Shown: positions 17,999 through 27,016 of the stretch, one piece after another
Layout: each line of letters begins with the position of its first letter
How positions within the stretch are numbered: position 1 is the first letter of the stretch
From: an uncultured Altererythrobacter sp.
GTDB lineage: Bacteria > Pseudomonadota > Alphaproteobacteria > Sphingomonadales > Sphingomonadaceae
Direction: 5' to 3'
Length of the DNA: 64,000 nucleotides
NCBI GenBank assembly: GCA_913055875.1
Contig: CAJXJY010000007.1
Location: 1 to 64,000, forward strand
Program-made: the position numbers and the translations under genes
Notes under the pieces: generated by a model
What the model saw: the letters and a program-made list of their open reading frames with translations, nothing else
The model's database searches: none
Told to the model about the DNA's origin: nothing

Positions 17999-19494
17999 GC
18001 CGAGAAACGCAATCGGGCGGTACCGCGCCCCGCCTGCCCGCCAAACTCTCCCCCGACGGCCTGCTGATCGGCTATTCGCTCGAGGAAGAGGAACACAAGC
18101 CGGTGATGGGCTTCCGCTTCGGTGACGCGGTCGAGGACGAGGAGCCCGGCGACGACCTGCTCGAACCGATCCTGCACACCGGCGACGGCCACCTGATCAC
18201 GCTCGCGCGGACCGGGGCGGGCAAGGGGGTGGGCTGCATCATCCCGGCGCTGCTGCGCTATCGCGGGCCGGTGATCGTGATCGATCCCAAGGGCGAGAAC
18301 TACCAGGTCACCGCGCGCCGCCGCCGCGAGCTGGGGCAGGAGGTCCACGTCATCGACCCGTTCGGGGTGGTCGGCGACCAGACCGGCTCGCTCAACCCGC
18401 TCGACCTCATCGATCCGGTCTCGCCCGAGGCGATCGACCAGGCCGCCGCGCTGGCTGAACTGCTGGTCACCGAAACCAGCCAGCGCGATCCGTTCTGGGA
18501 CAATCGCGCGCTGTCGCTGATCACCACGATGATGCTGTTCGTTGCGAGCGCGAGACCGCCGGTGCTGCGCAACCTGACCGAGATGCATTACCTGCTCAAC
18601 CAGTCGCACGAGGATCTCGGCTTTACCTTCAAGGAAATGGCGAAAAGCGGGCTGGCGGCGGTGCGGCACGGCTGCGCGATTCGCGAGACCGCCGAGGCCA
18701 AGGTGTTCGCCTCGATCCTGTCGACCGCGCAATCGCACAGCGATTTCCTGCGCAGCGCCGGAGGGAAGGAGACGCTCGGGCGCTCGACCATCGAACTCGA
18801 CGCGATCACCCGCGGCGATCCGATGTCGATCTACATCGTCATTCCGCCCGAAAAGCTGGAAAGCCACGGCAAGCTGCTGCGGCTGTGGGTCGGGGTGATG
18901 ATCGCCGCGATCACCAGGCGGCGGCACCGGCCCGAACTGCCGACGCTGTTCATCCTCGACGAAGCGGCGCAACTCGGCCCGCTCGCGCAGCTGCGGCAGG
19001 CGATCACGCTGCTGCGCGGCTACGGCCTCAGGACGTGGAGCTTCTGGCAGGACCTGAGCCAGCTCAAGATGCTCTACCCGCAGGACTGGCAGACGATGGT
19101 CAACAATTGCGAGGTGATGCAGGCGTTCGGCTTCGCCAACGCCTCGGTCGCGCGCGACGGTGCCGAGCTTACCGGCTATCACGACTGGCGCGTGCTGCAG
19201 GATCTCGAGGCGGAAGAGATGGTGCTGGCGATCGCGGGCGACCAGCCGGTGATCGCGCGCAAGCCAAACTACCTGTTCGACCCGGCCTTCGAGGGCCAGT
19301 TCGACGAGAACAGCTTCTACGCCGAAGCCGACCCCGCCGCGCAGGCCGAACGCGACCGGTGGAAGCTGTTCCGCCGCTACAGCCGCCCGACCGTGCGTCG
19401 CGATGGGGCGGCAAAATTCGACCTGTCCGGAAACGCGTTCAAGATGCCCGACGACATCCCCGATCCGTTCGATCCGGATGGCGATGGCGACTAG
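17995..19494 (+). CDS. Orphan VirD4/TraG-type coupling ATPase
   Basis: A 499-residue protein matching the type IV secretion coupling/TraG family. Walker A is ARTGAGKGVG (71-80), VIVIDPKGEN follows, and Walker B is LFILDEAAQLG (around 316-326), with the FWQDLSQLKMLY segment conserved in VirD4 proteins. The usual two N-terminal membrane helices are absent, so it is predicted to be soluble. No relaxase, mating-pair formation gene or integrase is nearby. The GTG start overlaps the stop of the upstream ATPase (GTGA), implying translational coupling and a shared function. The role could be nucleic-acid pumping in a non-conjugative system, but this is inference. Confidence 0.85.
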   Translation: MSRETQSGGTAPRLPAKLSPDGLLIGYSLEEEEHKPVMGFRFGDAVEDEEPGDDLLEPILHTGDGHLITLARTGAGKGVGCIIPALLRYRGPVIVIDPKGENYQVTARRRRELGQEVHVIDPFGVVGDQTGSLNPLDLIDPVSPEAIDQAAALAELLVTETSQRDPFWDNRALSLITTMMLFVASARPPVLRNLTEMHYLLNQSHEDLGFTFKEMAKSGLAAVRHGCAIRETAEAKVFASILSTAQSHSDFLRSAGGKETLGRSTIELDAITRGDPMSIYIVIPPEKLESHGKLLRLWVGVMIAAITRRRHRPELPTLFILDEAAQLGPLAQLRQAITLLRGYGLRTWSFWQDLSQLKMLYPQDWQTMVNNCEVMQAFGFANASVARDGAELTGYHDWRVLQDLEAEEMVLAIAGDQPVIARKPNYLFDPAFEGQFDENSFYAEADPAAQAERDRWKLFRRYSRPTVRRDGAAKFDLSGNAFKMPDDIPDPFDPDGDGD

Positions 19495-19523
19495 CCGCCG
19501 CCCGAGGCGGGGTCAGGGTGCGG

Positions 19524-20789
19524 TCAGGGCCGCGTCTGGCCCGAACCGTAGACCAGGTATTTGAAGCTGCACAGTTGCTCGAGCCCGACCGGCCCGCGCG
19601 CGTGCATCTTGCCCGTCGCGATGCCGATTTCCGCGCCCATGCCGAATTCGCCGCCGTCGGAGAACTGCGTCGAGGCGTTGTGCATCACCACCGCGCTGTC
19701 GATCGCGGTCATGAAACGGCGCGCAGCGTCGGCATCCTCGGTGACGATCGCGTCGGTGTGATGGCTCGAATGCTCGTCGACCCAGGCAATGCCTTCGTCG
19801 AGACCGTCGACCACCTTCACGCTGGCGACCGGGCCGAGATATTCGGTGTCCCAGTCCTCGTCGCCGGCGGGCTTGATCCGGTCGTCGAGCGCGACCGCTT
19901 CGGCGTCGCCGCGCAGTTCGCAATCCGCGCCCATCGTTTCGGCGAGCTGCGGCACGACCTGTCCGGCCACCGCACGGTCGACCACAATGCTCTCGGTCGC
20001 GCCGCAAATGCCGGTGCGGCGCAGCTTGGCGTTACGGACGATCTCGACCGCCTTGGCGAGATCGGCCTCGGCGTGGATGTAGCTATGGCAATTGCCGTCG
20101 AGGTGGAGCAGCGTCGGCACCTTGGCCTGGTCGCGCACCAGCTCGACGAGGCCGCGCCCGCCGCGCGGGATGACGAGGTCGACATAGTCGACCGCGCGCA
20201 GCAATTCGGCGACCGCCTCGCGATTGGTGGTCTGGACGGTCTGTACCGCGTCCTCGGGCAGGCCCGCGGCCTTCAGCCCGGCGCGCATGCAGGCGACGAT
20301 CTCGCGCGTCGAATGCCGGCTTTCCGAGCCGCCGCGCAGGATCACCGCATTGCCGGACTTGAGGCACAGCGCGCTGGCGTCGGCGCCGACATTGGGGCGC
20401 GATTCGTAGATCATCCCGATCACCCCGATCGGTACCGCGACGCGCTCGATCTTCAACCCGTTGGGGCGGTCGAACTCGGCCAGCACACGCCCGACCGGGT
20501 CGGGCAGTTCGGCAATCGCTTCGAGCGCGGAGGCCATGCCCTCGATCCGGTCATCGTCCAGCATCAGCCGGTCGATGAAGGAATCGGGTTTCGTGCCGCG
20601 GACGCTGTCGACGTCCTTGCCATTGGCCTCGATCAGCTGCGGCGTTGCCTTGCGCAGCGCATCGGCCGCTTCGGTCAGCGCGCGGTTCTTGGCCTCGGTG
20701 GAGGCGCCGAGCAATTGGCGCGCAGCCGCGCGGGCGCGTTCGCCGAGCTGGGCGATATGGATCGAGGGGTCGAGCGATTGGTCGTTCAT
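19524..20789 (-). CDS. proA: Gamma-glutamyl phosphate reductase
   Basis: A 421-residue NADPH-dependent enzyme of the aldehyde dehydrogenase superfamily that converts gamma-glutamyl phosphate to glutamate-5-semialdehyde, the second step of proline synthesis. Diagnostic segments are [31 protein letters not shown] and the active-site region [16 protein letters not shown] with the catalytic Cys. The start MNDQSLDP at 20789 gives the normal family length. It lies 44 bases downstream of proC on the same strand and is probably co-transcribed. Confidence 0.96.
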   Translation of the reverse strand: MNDQSLDPSIHIAQLGERARAAARQLLGASTEAKNRALTEAADALRKATPQLIEANGKDVDSVRGTKPDSFIDRLMLDDDRIEGMASALEAIAELPDPVGRVLAEFDRPNGLKIERVAVPIGVIGMIYESRPNVGADASALCLKSGNAVILRGGSESRHSTREIVACMRAGLKAAGLPEDAVQTVQTTNREAVAELLRAVDYVDLVIPRGGRGLVELVRDQAKVPTLLHLDGNCHSYIHAEADLAKAVEIVRNAKLRRTGICGATESIVVDRAVAGQVVPQLAETMGADCELRGDAEAVALDDRIKPAGDEDWDTEYLGPVASVKVVDGLDEGIAWVDEHSSHHTDAIVTEDADAARRFMTAIDSAVVMHNASTQFSDGGEFGMGAEIGIATGKMHARGPVGLEQLCSFKYLVYGSGQTRP

Positions 20790-20833
20790 GGTTGTACCCG
20801 TACAGTCTGGTGTTCGTGGGAGCCGCTCTTGCG

Positions 20834-21610
20834 TCAGCGCAGGTCTACCGCGCGCGCATAGGCGGCGTCGAGAGTCGAGTGGATGAGACGCGAGAAGGTT
20901 CCGTCGCCGTTGAGCGCATCGAGCCCGGCGGCGGTGGTGCCGCCCTTGCTGGTGACCGAATTGCGCAGGTTTTCGAGCCGGTAGCCGGTCTGCTCGGCCA
21001 TCGCGACGGTGCCGGCCATCGTGCCGAGCACCATCTTTCGCGCATCCGTTTCGCTGAAGCCGAGTTCCATCGCGGCCTCGATATAGGCGCGCGCCATCTC
21101 GAAGACGTAGCCCGGGCCCGATCCGGCGACGGCGGTGAAGCGGTCGAGCGCGTCTTCGCCATCGACCTCGATTACCGCGCCCGCGCGCTCCATCATCGCC
21201 AGCGCGTGGTCGCGCTGCGCCGCCGATACGTCCCCGTCGGTGCACAAGCCGCTGACCCCGGCTCCGATCGCGGCGGGCAGATTCGGCATGACGCGTACGA
21301 CCGGACGGCCGCCGCATGCGCGCTCGAGCCGCTCGATCGAGCAGCCGGCAGCGATGGAGAGGATATATCCGTCCTCGGCGAACGCATCGCGATATTGCGG
21401 CACGATCTCGTCGACCTGCTGCGGCTTGATCGCGACGACCACGGCATCGAAGGTCCGGTGGCACAGGGCCGCGCGGTCATGCACCAGCTCCACGCCGTCG
21501 GGCGCGGAATCCAGAAAGGGATCGACGATCGTGAAATCCTCGTTACCCTTCCTCCAATAAGAGAGAAGTGCACCGCCCATTTTGCCGCAGCCAATTAGAA
21601 GTATTTTCAA
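20834..21610 (-). CDS. proC: Pyrroline-5-carboxylate reductase
   Basis: A 258-residue NAD(P)H-dependent reductase catalysing the last step of proline synthesis. The N-terminal nucleotide-binding motif is [22 protein letters not shown] is the conserved central segment, and the C-terminal dimerisation domain carries [10 protein letters not shown] and the family signature [20 protein letters not shown]. It precedes proA in an apparent operon and is divergent from proB across an AT-rich intergenic region. Confidence 0.96.
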   Translation of the reverse strand: MKILLIGCGKMGGALLSYWRKGNEDFTIVDPFLDSAPDGVELVHDRAALCHRTFDAVVVAIKPQQVDEIVPQYRDAFAEDGYILSIAAGCSIERLERACGGRPVVRVMPNLPAAIGAGVSGLCTDGDVSAAQRDHALAMMERAGAVIEVDGEDALDRFTAVAGSGPGYVFEMARAYIEAAMELGFSETDARKMVLGTMAGTVAMAEQTGYRLENLRNSVTSKGGTTAAGLDALNGDGTFSRLIHSTLDAAYARAVDLR

Positions 21611-21732
21611 GTGAAATCTCTTACAAAATAGGGATTACTGGAAATCGTGAAGAAATATTGCCGCACCAGCAAATACAATATTTGCGCGCAATGGCAGCGA
21701 AGGCCGGAAACTACACAAAAGTGAATTTACCG

Positions 21733-21749
21733 GTTGTGCACTGCACAAC
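21733..21749. promoter_or_regulatory. Operator-like palindrome in proC/proB divergent region
   Basis: GTTGTGCA-c-TGCACAAC is a perfect 8-bp inverted repeat around one central base. It lies 50 bases upstream of the proB start, inside the unusually AT-rich 189-base space between divergent proC and proB. It is a candidate binding site for a dimeric regulator of proline synthesis; the regulator is unknown. Confidence 0.5.
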
Positions 21750-21799
21750 GGCTACCTAGATGGCGTCGCAGCAAATTCAAGCGAATTACAGGAATTATC

Positions 21800-22942
21800 G
21801 TGACGGAAAGAAAGAAACTCGTCGTCAAGATCGGCTCCAGCCTGCTCGCCAACACCGACCTGCTGACCCCGCGGTTCGGCTTCATGCAGCGGCTGCTCGA
21901 GGATATCGCGCGGCTCAAGGGAGACGGCTACGACGTCATCCTGTGCTCGTCGGGCGCGGTCGCGCTGGGCCTGAGGACGGTCGGCGAAACGCCGGAGAGC
22001 GCGGGGCTGAGCGACAAGCAGGCCGCCGCCGCCTGCGGCATGCCGCTGCTGCTCAACGCCTACAAGCAGGTCGGGCACGAATACGGGCTCGAGATCGCGC
22101 AGATCCTGCTGACGCTGGGCGATTTCGAGGATCACCGGCGCTTCCTCAACACCAAGAACACCATGCACCGCCTGCTCGAATCCGCGGTGGTGCCGATCGT
22201 CAACGAGAACGACACCATCACCACCGAGGAAATCCGCGTCGGCGACAACGACCGGCTGGCGGCGAAGATCGCGCAGATGGTCGAGGCGGAGGAGTTCATC
22301 ATCCTCACCGGCGTCGACGGGCTCTACGACCGCGACCCGTCCGAAGACGGTGCGCAGCTGGTCGAGGAAGTGGCCGACGTGACCGGCTACCTCGACGCGA
22401 CCAGGGGCAAGAGCACGCTCGGCACCGGCGGCATGCTGACCAAGCTGCAGGCGGCGAACATGGCGCAGAATTCCGGCTGCACCACCTATATCGCCAATGG
22501 CGAGGCGGACCGGCCGCTGTCCTCGGTGGTGCGCGGCGAGCGGCGTTGCACCAAGTGCCTTGCGCACGAGACCCCGGCCTCGGGCTGGCGCACCTGGCTC
22601 GCCGACCGGCTGCAGATGGCAGGCGCGCTGGTGCTGTCCGACGAGGCCGCCGACCGGCTCGGCACCGACGAGCCGATCCGCCGCAGCGACGTGATCTCGC
22701 TGGACGGCGATTTCACCCGCGGTGACGTGCTGCATATCTACGATACCGGCGGTACCGAACGCGCGCGCGGACTGAGCGATTTCAGCTCCGAGGAAACGCG
22801 CATTCTGGTGAACAATCCGGACCTTCCGGCCGACCAGCTGCTCGGCTATCACAGCAAGGCGGAGCTGATCCGGCCGAACAATCTGGTGCTGGTCGAGGAG
22901 CGGCACATTCCGTGGGACGCGCCCGAAAGCGCAGTGGGCTAG
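21800..22942 (+). CDS. proB: Glutamate 5-kinase
   Basis: A 380-residue enzyme that phosphorylates glutamate, the committed step of proline synthesis. The amino-acid kinase domain shows KLVVKIGSSLLAN, CSSGAVALGL, NENDTITTEEIRVGDND and KSTLGTGGMLTKLQAA. The C-terminal PUA domain (from about residue 275, GALVLSDEAADRL to the end) is present, so this is the full-length two-domain form. The GTG start at 21800 follows AGGAATT. It is separate from proA, unlike the common proBA order. Confidence 0.95.
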   Translation: MTERKKLVVKIGSSLLANTDLLTPRFGFMQRLLEDIARLKGDGYDVILCSSGAVALGLRTVGETPESAGLSDKQAAAACGMPLLLNAYKQVGHEYGLEIAQILLTLGDFEDHRRFLNTKNTMHRLLESAVVPIVNENDTITTEEIRVGDNDRLAAKIAQMVEAEEFIILTGVDGLYDRDPSEDGAQLVEEVADVTGYLDATRGKSTLGTGGMLTKLQAANMAQNSGCTTYIANGEADRPLSSVVRGERRCTKCLAHETPASGWRTWLADRLQMAGALVLSDEAADRLGTDEPIRRSDVISLDGDFTRGDVLHIYDTGGTERARGLSDFSSEETRILVNNPDLPADQLLGYHSKAELIRPNNLVLVEERHIPWDAPESAVG

Positions 22943-22946
22943 GCGC

Positions 22947-23939
22947 CTAGTCGGGCACCATTTCGGTGTTGACGATCAGGATGTCGAGATCGCGCTCCGG
23001 CTCGAAATCGGTCTTCACCACTTCGAACTGCGTCGGCGAGATCTTGCGCACGCCGTCCATGCAGAAGCTGACGAGATTGTCGGGCCGGCCCTTGTCCACC
23101 ACCAGCCGGAAGCGTTTGATCGGGCCCCGCCAGTTGGCCCCGCTCGACAGGACGTAGCCGAGCCAGGTCTCGCTCTGGACCGGCATGGTGCCCGCGGGCG
23201 CGGCGGCGAGCTTGCGGTCGATGCCGTGCAGGAAGCTGTCGTCGATGCACCACTTGTCGCGATACTCCGCCAGCGCTTCGGGCACCGTTTCGCGGACATT
23301 GGGATAAAGCATCCCGCCCACGCTGCCGCCGACGATCGGCTTGTAGCGGTGGCTGACGCGCACGGTCTGCCCCGCGGGGAAGGTCTGCACGCGCAAATAG
23401 TGCCGCTGCCCCTGCCAGGCCGGCGCGACGCGCCACACCTCGCCGTCGAGTTCGCCCGCCAGCAGCCCGCGCTCGACCAGCCGCGCCTTGTCCGCCTCAG
23501 GCAGCTGCTGGACCTGCTCGGCGAAGGTGTAGTCGCGGTACCAGTGCACCGGCCACCCCTCGGCCTCGACCAGCGCGGTGACGTCGCGCGTGCCGACCAT
23601 CGCGCGGTCGTGCACCTCGTATTCGACCGGCGCGCCGTCGACGGTGGTGACGAATTCGAGATCGTCCCAGTCGGGATAGCCTTCCGCGCCCGGCAGCGCG
23701 GGCAGCGGGAAGGCGATCACCACCTCGCGGTCCTCGTCGGAATGGTTGGTGTAGCGATAGTTCACCGCAACGATGGCGGAGGAGATGAACAGGTCCTCGC
23801 TGTCCATGCTGATATCGCCGTTGGACTTGAGCGCGATCCCGCCCAGCGCCCACTCGGCCTCGCTGTCGTTGGCGAGGGCGGGAATGGCGAAGATCAGCGC
23901 GGCGGCTGCAAGCGGGGCGAGGAGGCGGGCGAAGCTCAT
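22947..23939 (-). CDS. DUF4424 domain exported protein
   Basis: A 330-residue protein with a signal peptide (MSFARLLAPLAAAALIFAIPALAN), then the DUF4424 fold: NDSEAEWALGGIALKSNGDISMDSEDLFISS is the family hallmark. It continues with several beta-rich segments (TYRFPLPALPG-like IAFPLPALPGAEG, WHRDYTF-like VHWYRDYTFAEQ). Probably periplasmic. The function of the family is unknown. The ATG at 23939 is chosen because it gives a clean signal peptide. It ends four bases after the end of the convergent proB. Confidence 0.85.
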   Translation of the reverse strand: MSFARLLAPLAAAALIFAIPALANDSEAEWALGGIALKSNGDISMDSEDLFISSAIVAVNYRYTNHSDEDREVVIAFPLPALPGAEGYPDWDDLEFVTTVDGAPVEYEVHDRAMVGTRDVTALVEAEGWPVHWYRDYTFAEQVQQLPEADKARLVERGLLAGELDGEVWRVAPAWQGQRHYLRVQTFPAGQTVRVSHRYKPIVGGSVGGMLYPNVRETVPEALAEYRDKWCIDDSFLHGIDRKLAAAPAGTMPVQSETWLGYVLSSGANWRGPIKRFRLVVDKGRPDNLVSFCMDGVRKISPTQFEVVKTDFEPERDLDILIVNTEMVPD

Positions 23940-24084
23940 GGTGCGCAGGATAGGACGGACCGGCGGCGGCGGGAAGACCATGGATTGGGCGTCGGCAATG
24001 GTGCCGCAACGGGCTGGCTACATGCTCACATCGAATAGGTCGAGAGGCAGTCGGAGGAAAGGCGCGCCGTGCGTTCGGCGAAGG

Positions 24085-24588
24085 TCAGCCGGCCGGCAGT
24101 CGCCGATCGGACCATTCGACCCGCCAGCGATAGGCCCCCAGCCCGCGTAGCGCGACGATCTGGTCGAACGAACGGTCGATCTCGAGAAACACGGCGCGGG
24201 CGCGCTGGATATACTTGCGCACGCTCAACTCGTCGATTTCGCCGTCCACGCGGTTGGCCAGGACATCGCGCGTCAACGGGCGTCCGCGAGCCCGGATGAG
24301 CGATGCGACGATCTCGTGCTGGACCGGCCCCAGGGCAAGCTCGATACCGCCGAACACGATGTTCTGCCGTTCGTCGATCGCGACATTGCCGTAGGAAAAC
24401 GGCTCGAACCGTTTGAGGTCGCAGCCGCAATTGGGGCAGATCGGCGGCTGGCGGGAGCCCGGTGACGCTGCGTCGTCGCGCTCGGGATCGCCTCGTGCGC
24501 GGAGGCCGCGAACGGTTCCGTGCCCGGCCGCCGCGCGCAAGGGGTCTGCGGCGGACGCGGGCACGGGGCGGGCCAGTCTCCTGAGCAT
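24085..24588 (-). CDS. Winged-helix DNA-binding protein with zinc-knuckle-like motif
   Basis: A 167-residue protein. A low-complexity N-terminus is followed by CPNCGC (Cys51, 54, 56). The C-terminal 100 residues resemble the OmpR/PhoB winged-helix domain (LGPVQHEIVASLIRARGRPL, then DELSVRKYIQRARAVF and a terminal hairpin LRGLGAYRW). No receiver domain or transmembrane sensor is present. The start at 24588 lies four bases after the stop of the DUF2061 gene, so the gene belongs to the ferritin-like operon. It may regulate that operon or respond to metal/redox state through the cysteines; this is inference. Confidence 0.7.
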   Translation of the reverse strand: MLRRLARPVPASAADPLRAAAGHGTVRGLRARGDPERDDAASPGSRQPPICPNCGCDLKRFEPFSYGNVAIDERQNIVFGGIELALGPVQHEIVASLIRARGRPLTRDVLANRVDGEIDELSVRKYIQRARAVFLEIDRSFDQIVALRGLGAYRWRVEWSDRRLPAG

Positions 24589-24592
24589 CCGC

Positions 24593-24835
24593 CTAGCGCA
24601 GCTCGAAGGCCTCGGCTGCTTTCGCCAGGCCGCCGTCATTCCTGCTCCAAGCCTTGTCGTGGAAGTAGAATGCGACGGTCTGGACCAGCGGCTCGATCAT
24701 TCCGATCGCCAGCGACGCGCGCCAGTCCCAGGTCAGCAGATAGGCTACCGCAATGGCGACCATGAAGTGCATCACGGCATAGCTGCCGGTCTTCATGCAG
24801 GTGATCTTGAAGCAGTTCGCGTGCGAATGTGACAT
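24593..24835 (-). CDS. DUF2061 small membrane protein, 80 aa
   Basis: An 80-residue protein with two hydrophobic segments (YAVMHFMVAIAVAYLLTW and LAIGMIEPLVQTVAFYFH), ending HDKAWSRNDGG, the conserved tail of the DUF2061 family. The function of the family is unknown. It lies between a ferritin-like Tat protein (23 bases upstream) and a winged-helix protein (4 bases downstream) on the same strand. Confidence 0.85.
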   Translation of the reverse strand: MSHSHANCFKITCMKTGSYAVMHFMVAIAVAYLLTWDWRASLAIGMIEPLVQTVAFYFHDKAWSRNDGGLAKAAEAFELR

Positions 24836-24858
24836 GTCCGTCTCCCCCGGGTTTCCGA

Positions 24859-25860
24859 TCAGCTGGCTGCGCTCAGCATGATGTCGCCGTTCACCCCGTT
24901 GGGGAAAAACCCGCCCTGCGAAACGGCCATGCGATTGAGATAGACGATGTTCAGTACCTGTCCGGCAGAGCGGCTGTAGGCGATCGCGTCGTCGTTGGTC
25001 GGAACGATGTTCGACCCGCCGCTGCGCATGGCAATGCCCTGGTCGAGGTCCGTCCGCCCGTCGAGGCTGTCGCGCGCATCCGAAATCGCTTCGGTCGCAT
25101 CGACCAGCGACGGGGTATCGATGCCCTTGCGATAGAGCACGGTGCGTACCAGCCCCGCGTGATAGGCTTCCGCAGCGAGAATGCCTGCGGCCGCTTCGAG
25201 GAACGTCGCATTCTCGATCAGCGGAGACGCGCCCTTGTAGGCGGTCACCCCGACATCCTCGAAAATGAACGCTCCGAGGAGGAAGTTCTCGTCGCTGGCA
25301 TAGGGATCGAAGCTCTGGCCGGCGCCGATCAGCCCGGCGGCGCGAGCGGCGGCCGAGAAGGCGCCGTTGGGGTCGGCAGAGATGTCGATTGCCGGCTGCG
25401 CGACCTTGGCATCGCCGAGCGCGGAACGGAGAAAATCGACATGCGCCTTTTCGTCGGCCGCGATCTCGCGCGCATATTGCGCCACCAGCGGATCGGTGAA
25501 GTTCACCTGGCGTCCGCCGGTTACGCTGCCCTGTGTGCCGGTGCCGTCCAGCGAACTGTTCGGCAGCCCGGCGCCGGTCGCGGCAAAGGCATAGAACTGC
25601 GCCTCGAGATATTCGAGGTTGAGCGCGAAATTGAGAATGTCGCCGTCGTCGATGTCGCCCGTAGGGGGAGGCGGCGTGGGTGTCGGCGTGGGGCTGGGCA
25701 CCGGATCGGGGTCGTCGCCGTCGCCGAAACAGCCGCCGAGCAAGGCGACGCTCGATGCGGCGGCGGTGGTGGTGCCGGCGATCTTGATGAAGCGCCGGCG
25801 GTCGGCGCGCCGTTCTTCGCGCGCTGCCATGATCTGCTGAAAGATGTCGTGATTGCTCAT
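24859..25860 (-). CDS. Ferritin-like domain Tat lipoprotein
   Basis: A 333-residue protein with a twin-arginine signal ([17 protein letters not shown]) ending in LLGGC, so it may be a Tat-exported lipoprotein. A Pro/Thr-rich linker follows, then a Ferritin_2-type helical domain ([52 protein letters not shown]) whose Glu and ExxH positions could form a di-metal site. Related proteins include desiccation-associated PCC13-62 homologues. It is a paralogue of the neighbouring gene 25 bases upstream. A role in envelope oxidative or desiccation stress is inference. Confidence 0.85.
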   Translation of the reverse strand: MSNHDIFQQIMAAREERRADRRRFIKIAGTTTAAASSVALLGGCFGDGDDPDPVPSPTPTPTPPPPTGDIDDGDILNFALNLEYLEAQFYAFAATGAGLPNSSLDGTGTQGSVTGGRQVNFTDPLVAQYAREIAADEKAHVDFLRSALGDAKVAQPAIDISADPNGAFSAAARAAGLIGAGQSFDPYASDENFLLGAFIFEDVGVTAYKGASPLIENATFLEAAAGILAAEAYHAGLVRTVLYRKGIDTPSLVDATEAISDARDSLDGRTDLDQGIAMRSGGSNIVPTNDDAIAYSRSAGQVLNIVYLNRMAVSQGGFFPNGVNGDIMLSAAS

Positions 25861-25884
25861 GATCGTGATCCTCTTTTCCCTGAA

Positions 25885-26847
25885 CTAGTTGGACGCGCTC
25901 ATGCGGAGCGCGCCGTTGACGCCGTTGGGGAAGAAGCCGCCCCCGGTGACCGCCATGTTGTTGAGGTAGACGATGTTGAGCACCTGCTCGGCCGACCGGC
26001 TGTAAGCGAGCCCGTCCGGGTCGAGCGGCGCGATATTGCTCCTTCGCGAGTTGCCGCTGCCCATCGGCGCCACGCCCTGGTCGAGGTCGCTCGGGCCGTC
26101 GAGGCTGTCGCGAGCGTCCGAGATCGCCTCGGTCGCATCGATCAGCGACGGCGTCTCCATGCCCTTGGCGTAGAGCGTCGTACGTACCAGCGAGGCGTGA
26201 TACGCTTCGACCGCGAGGATGCCCGCCGCCGCTTCGAGGAATGTGTCGTTCGAGATCAGCGGCGAAGCGCCCTTGTAGGCGGTCACCCCGACATCTTCGA
26301 AGATGAAGGCGGCGAGGAGGAAGTTCTCGTCGCTGGCATAGGGATCGAAGCTCTCTCCGGGCCCGATCAGACCGGCTGCCCGCGCGGCGGCGGAAAAGGC
26401 GCCGTCGGGATCGGCGGAAATGTCGATCGTCGGTTGAGCGACCGCAGAGGCGCCCAGAGCGTTGCGCAGGAAGCGCACATGGAGGCGCTCGTCGCCGGCG
26501 ATTTCGCGCGCATATTGGGCCACCGCCGGATCGCTGAAAGCGACCTGCCGCCCGCCGATCACCTGGCCCTGCATGCCGGTGCCGCTGGTCTGGTTTCTCG
26601 ACAGACCCGATCCGGTCACCGCGTAGAGATAGAACTGCGCTTCGAGATATTCGAGATTGAGCGCGAAGTTGAGAATGTCGCCGTCGCTCGGCGTCCCTTG
26701 CGCCGCCGCCGAGGTGCCGTTGGCGGCCAGCGCGAAGCCGCCCGCCATGGCGGAGGCACCGGCGAAGGTGCGGAAAAAGTTGCGTCGCTGCTCGCGCCGC
26801 GTGGCGCGCGCTTCGAGCGATTCGAGTATTTCGTCTTGTTCGGCCAT
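25885..26847 (-). CDS. Ferritin-like domain Tat-exported protein (paralogue)
   Basis: A 320-residue paralogue of the downstream gene. The Tat-type leader is RREQRRNFFRTFAGASA, without a lipobox, ending near AANGTSAAAQ. The Ferritin_2 domain again carries [36 protein letters not shown] and LAVEAYHASLVRTTLY. The ATG at 26847 is preceded by AGGGAGAACGAA, so the in-frame extension to 26886 is not used. It is the first gene of a likely operon with the second ferritin-like protein, DUF2061 and the winged-helix protein, divergent from a Crp/Fnr regulator. Confidence 0.87.
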   Translation of the reverse strand: MAEQDEILESLEARATRREQRRNFFRTFAGASAMAGGFALAANGTSAAAQGTPSDGDILNFALNLEYLEAQFYLYAVTGSGLSRNQTSGTGMQGQVIGGRQVAFSDPAVAQYAREIAGDERLHVRFLRNALGASAVAQPTIDISADPDGAFSAAARAAGLIGPGESFDPYASDENFLLAAFIFEDVGVTAYKGASPLISNDTFLEAAAGILAVEAYHASLVRTTLYAKGMETPSLIDATEAISDARDSLDGPSDLDQGVAPMGSGNSRRSNIAPLDPDGLAYSRSAEQVLNIVYLNNMAVTGGGFFPNGVNGALRMSASN

Positions 26848-26940
26848 TTCGTTCTCCCTGAGCATGCGTGAGAACTCGCTGAGCATGCGCGGGAGAAAAG
26901 GCCGGTTTGCGGGCGGCGTTCCGATATCTGCCTTGGTTGG

Positions 26941-26952
26941 TACGGTAGCGTA
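26941..26952. promoter_or_regulatory. Operator-like palindrome TACG-N4-CGTA (copy 1)
   Basis: TACGGTAGCGTA lies 64 bases before the first Crp/Fnr gene and inside the divergent promoter region of the ferritin-like operon. A second copy sits 67 bases before the second Crp/Fnr gene. The shared sequence is TACG-NN-AGCGTAC. Confidence 0.5.
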
Positions 26953-27016
26953 CGCAGCGGAGACGCAACGGCATCAACAACTTACCGATCGAATCGGAAC
27001 AGGATGGGAGCAGGCA

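Noticed and set aside
17995-19494. Part of a conjugative element or type IV secretion locus
   Set aside because: No relaxase, VirB-type or integrase genes and no att-like repeats are present on either side; flanks are putP and proA.
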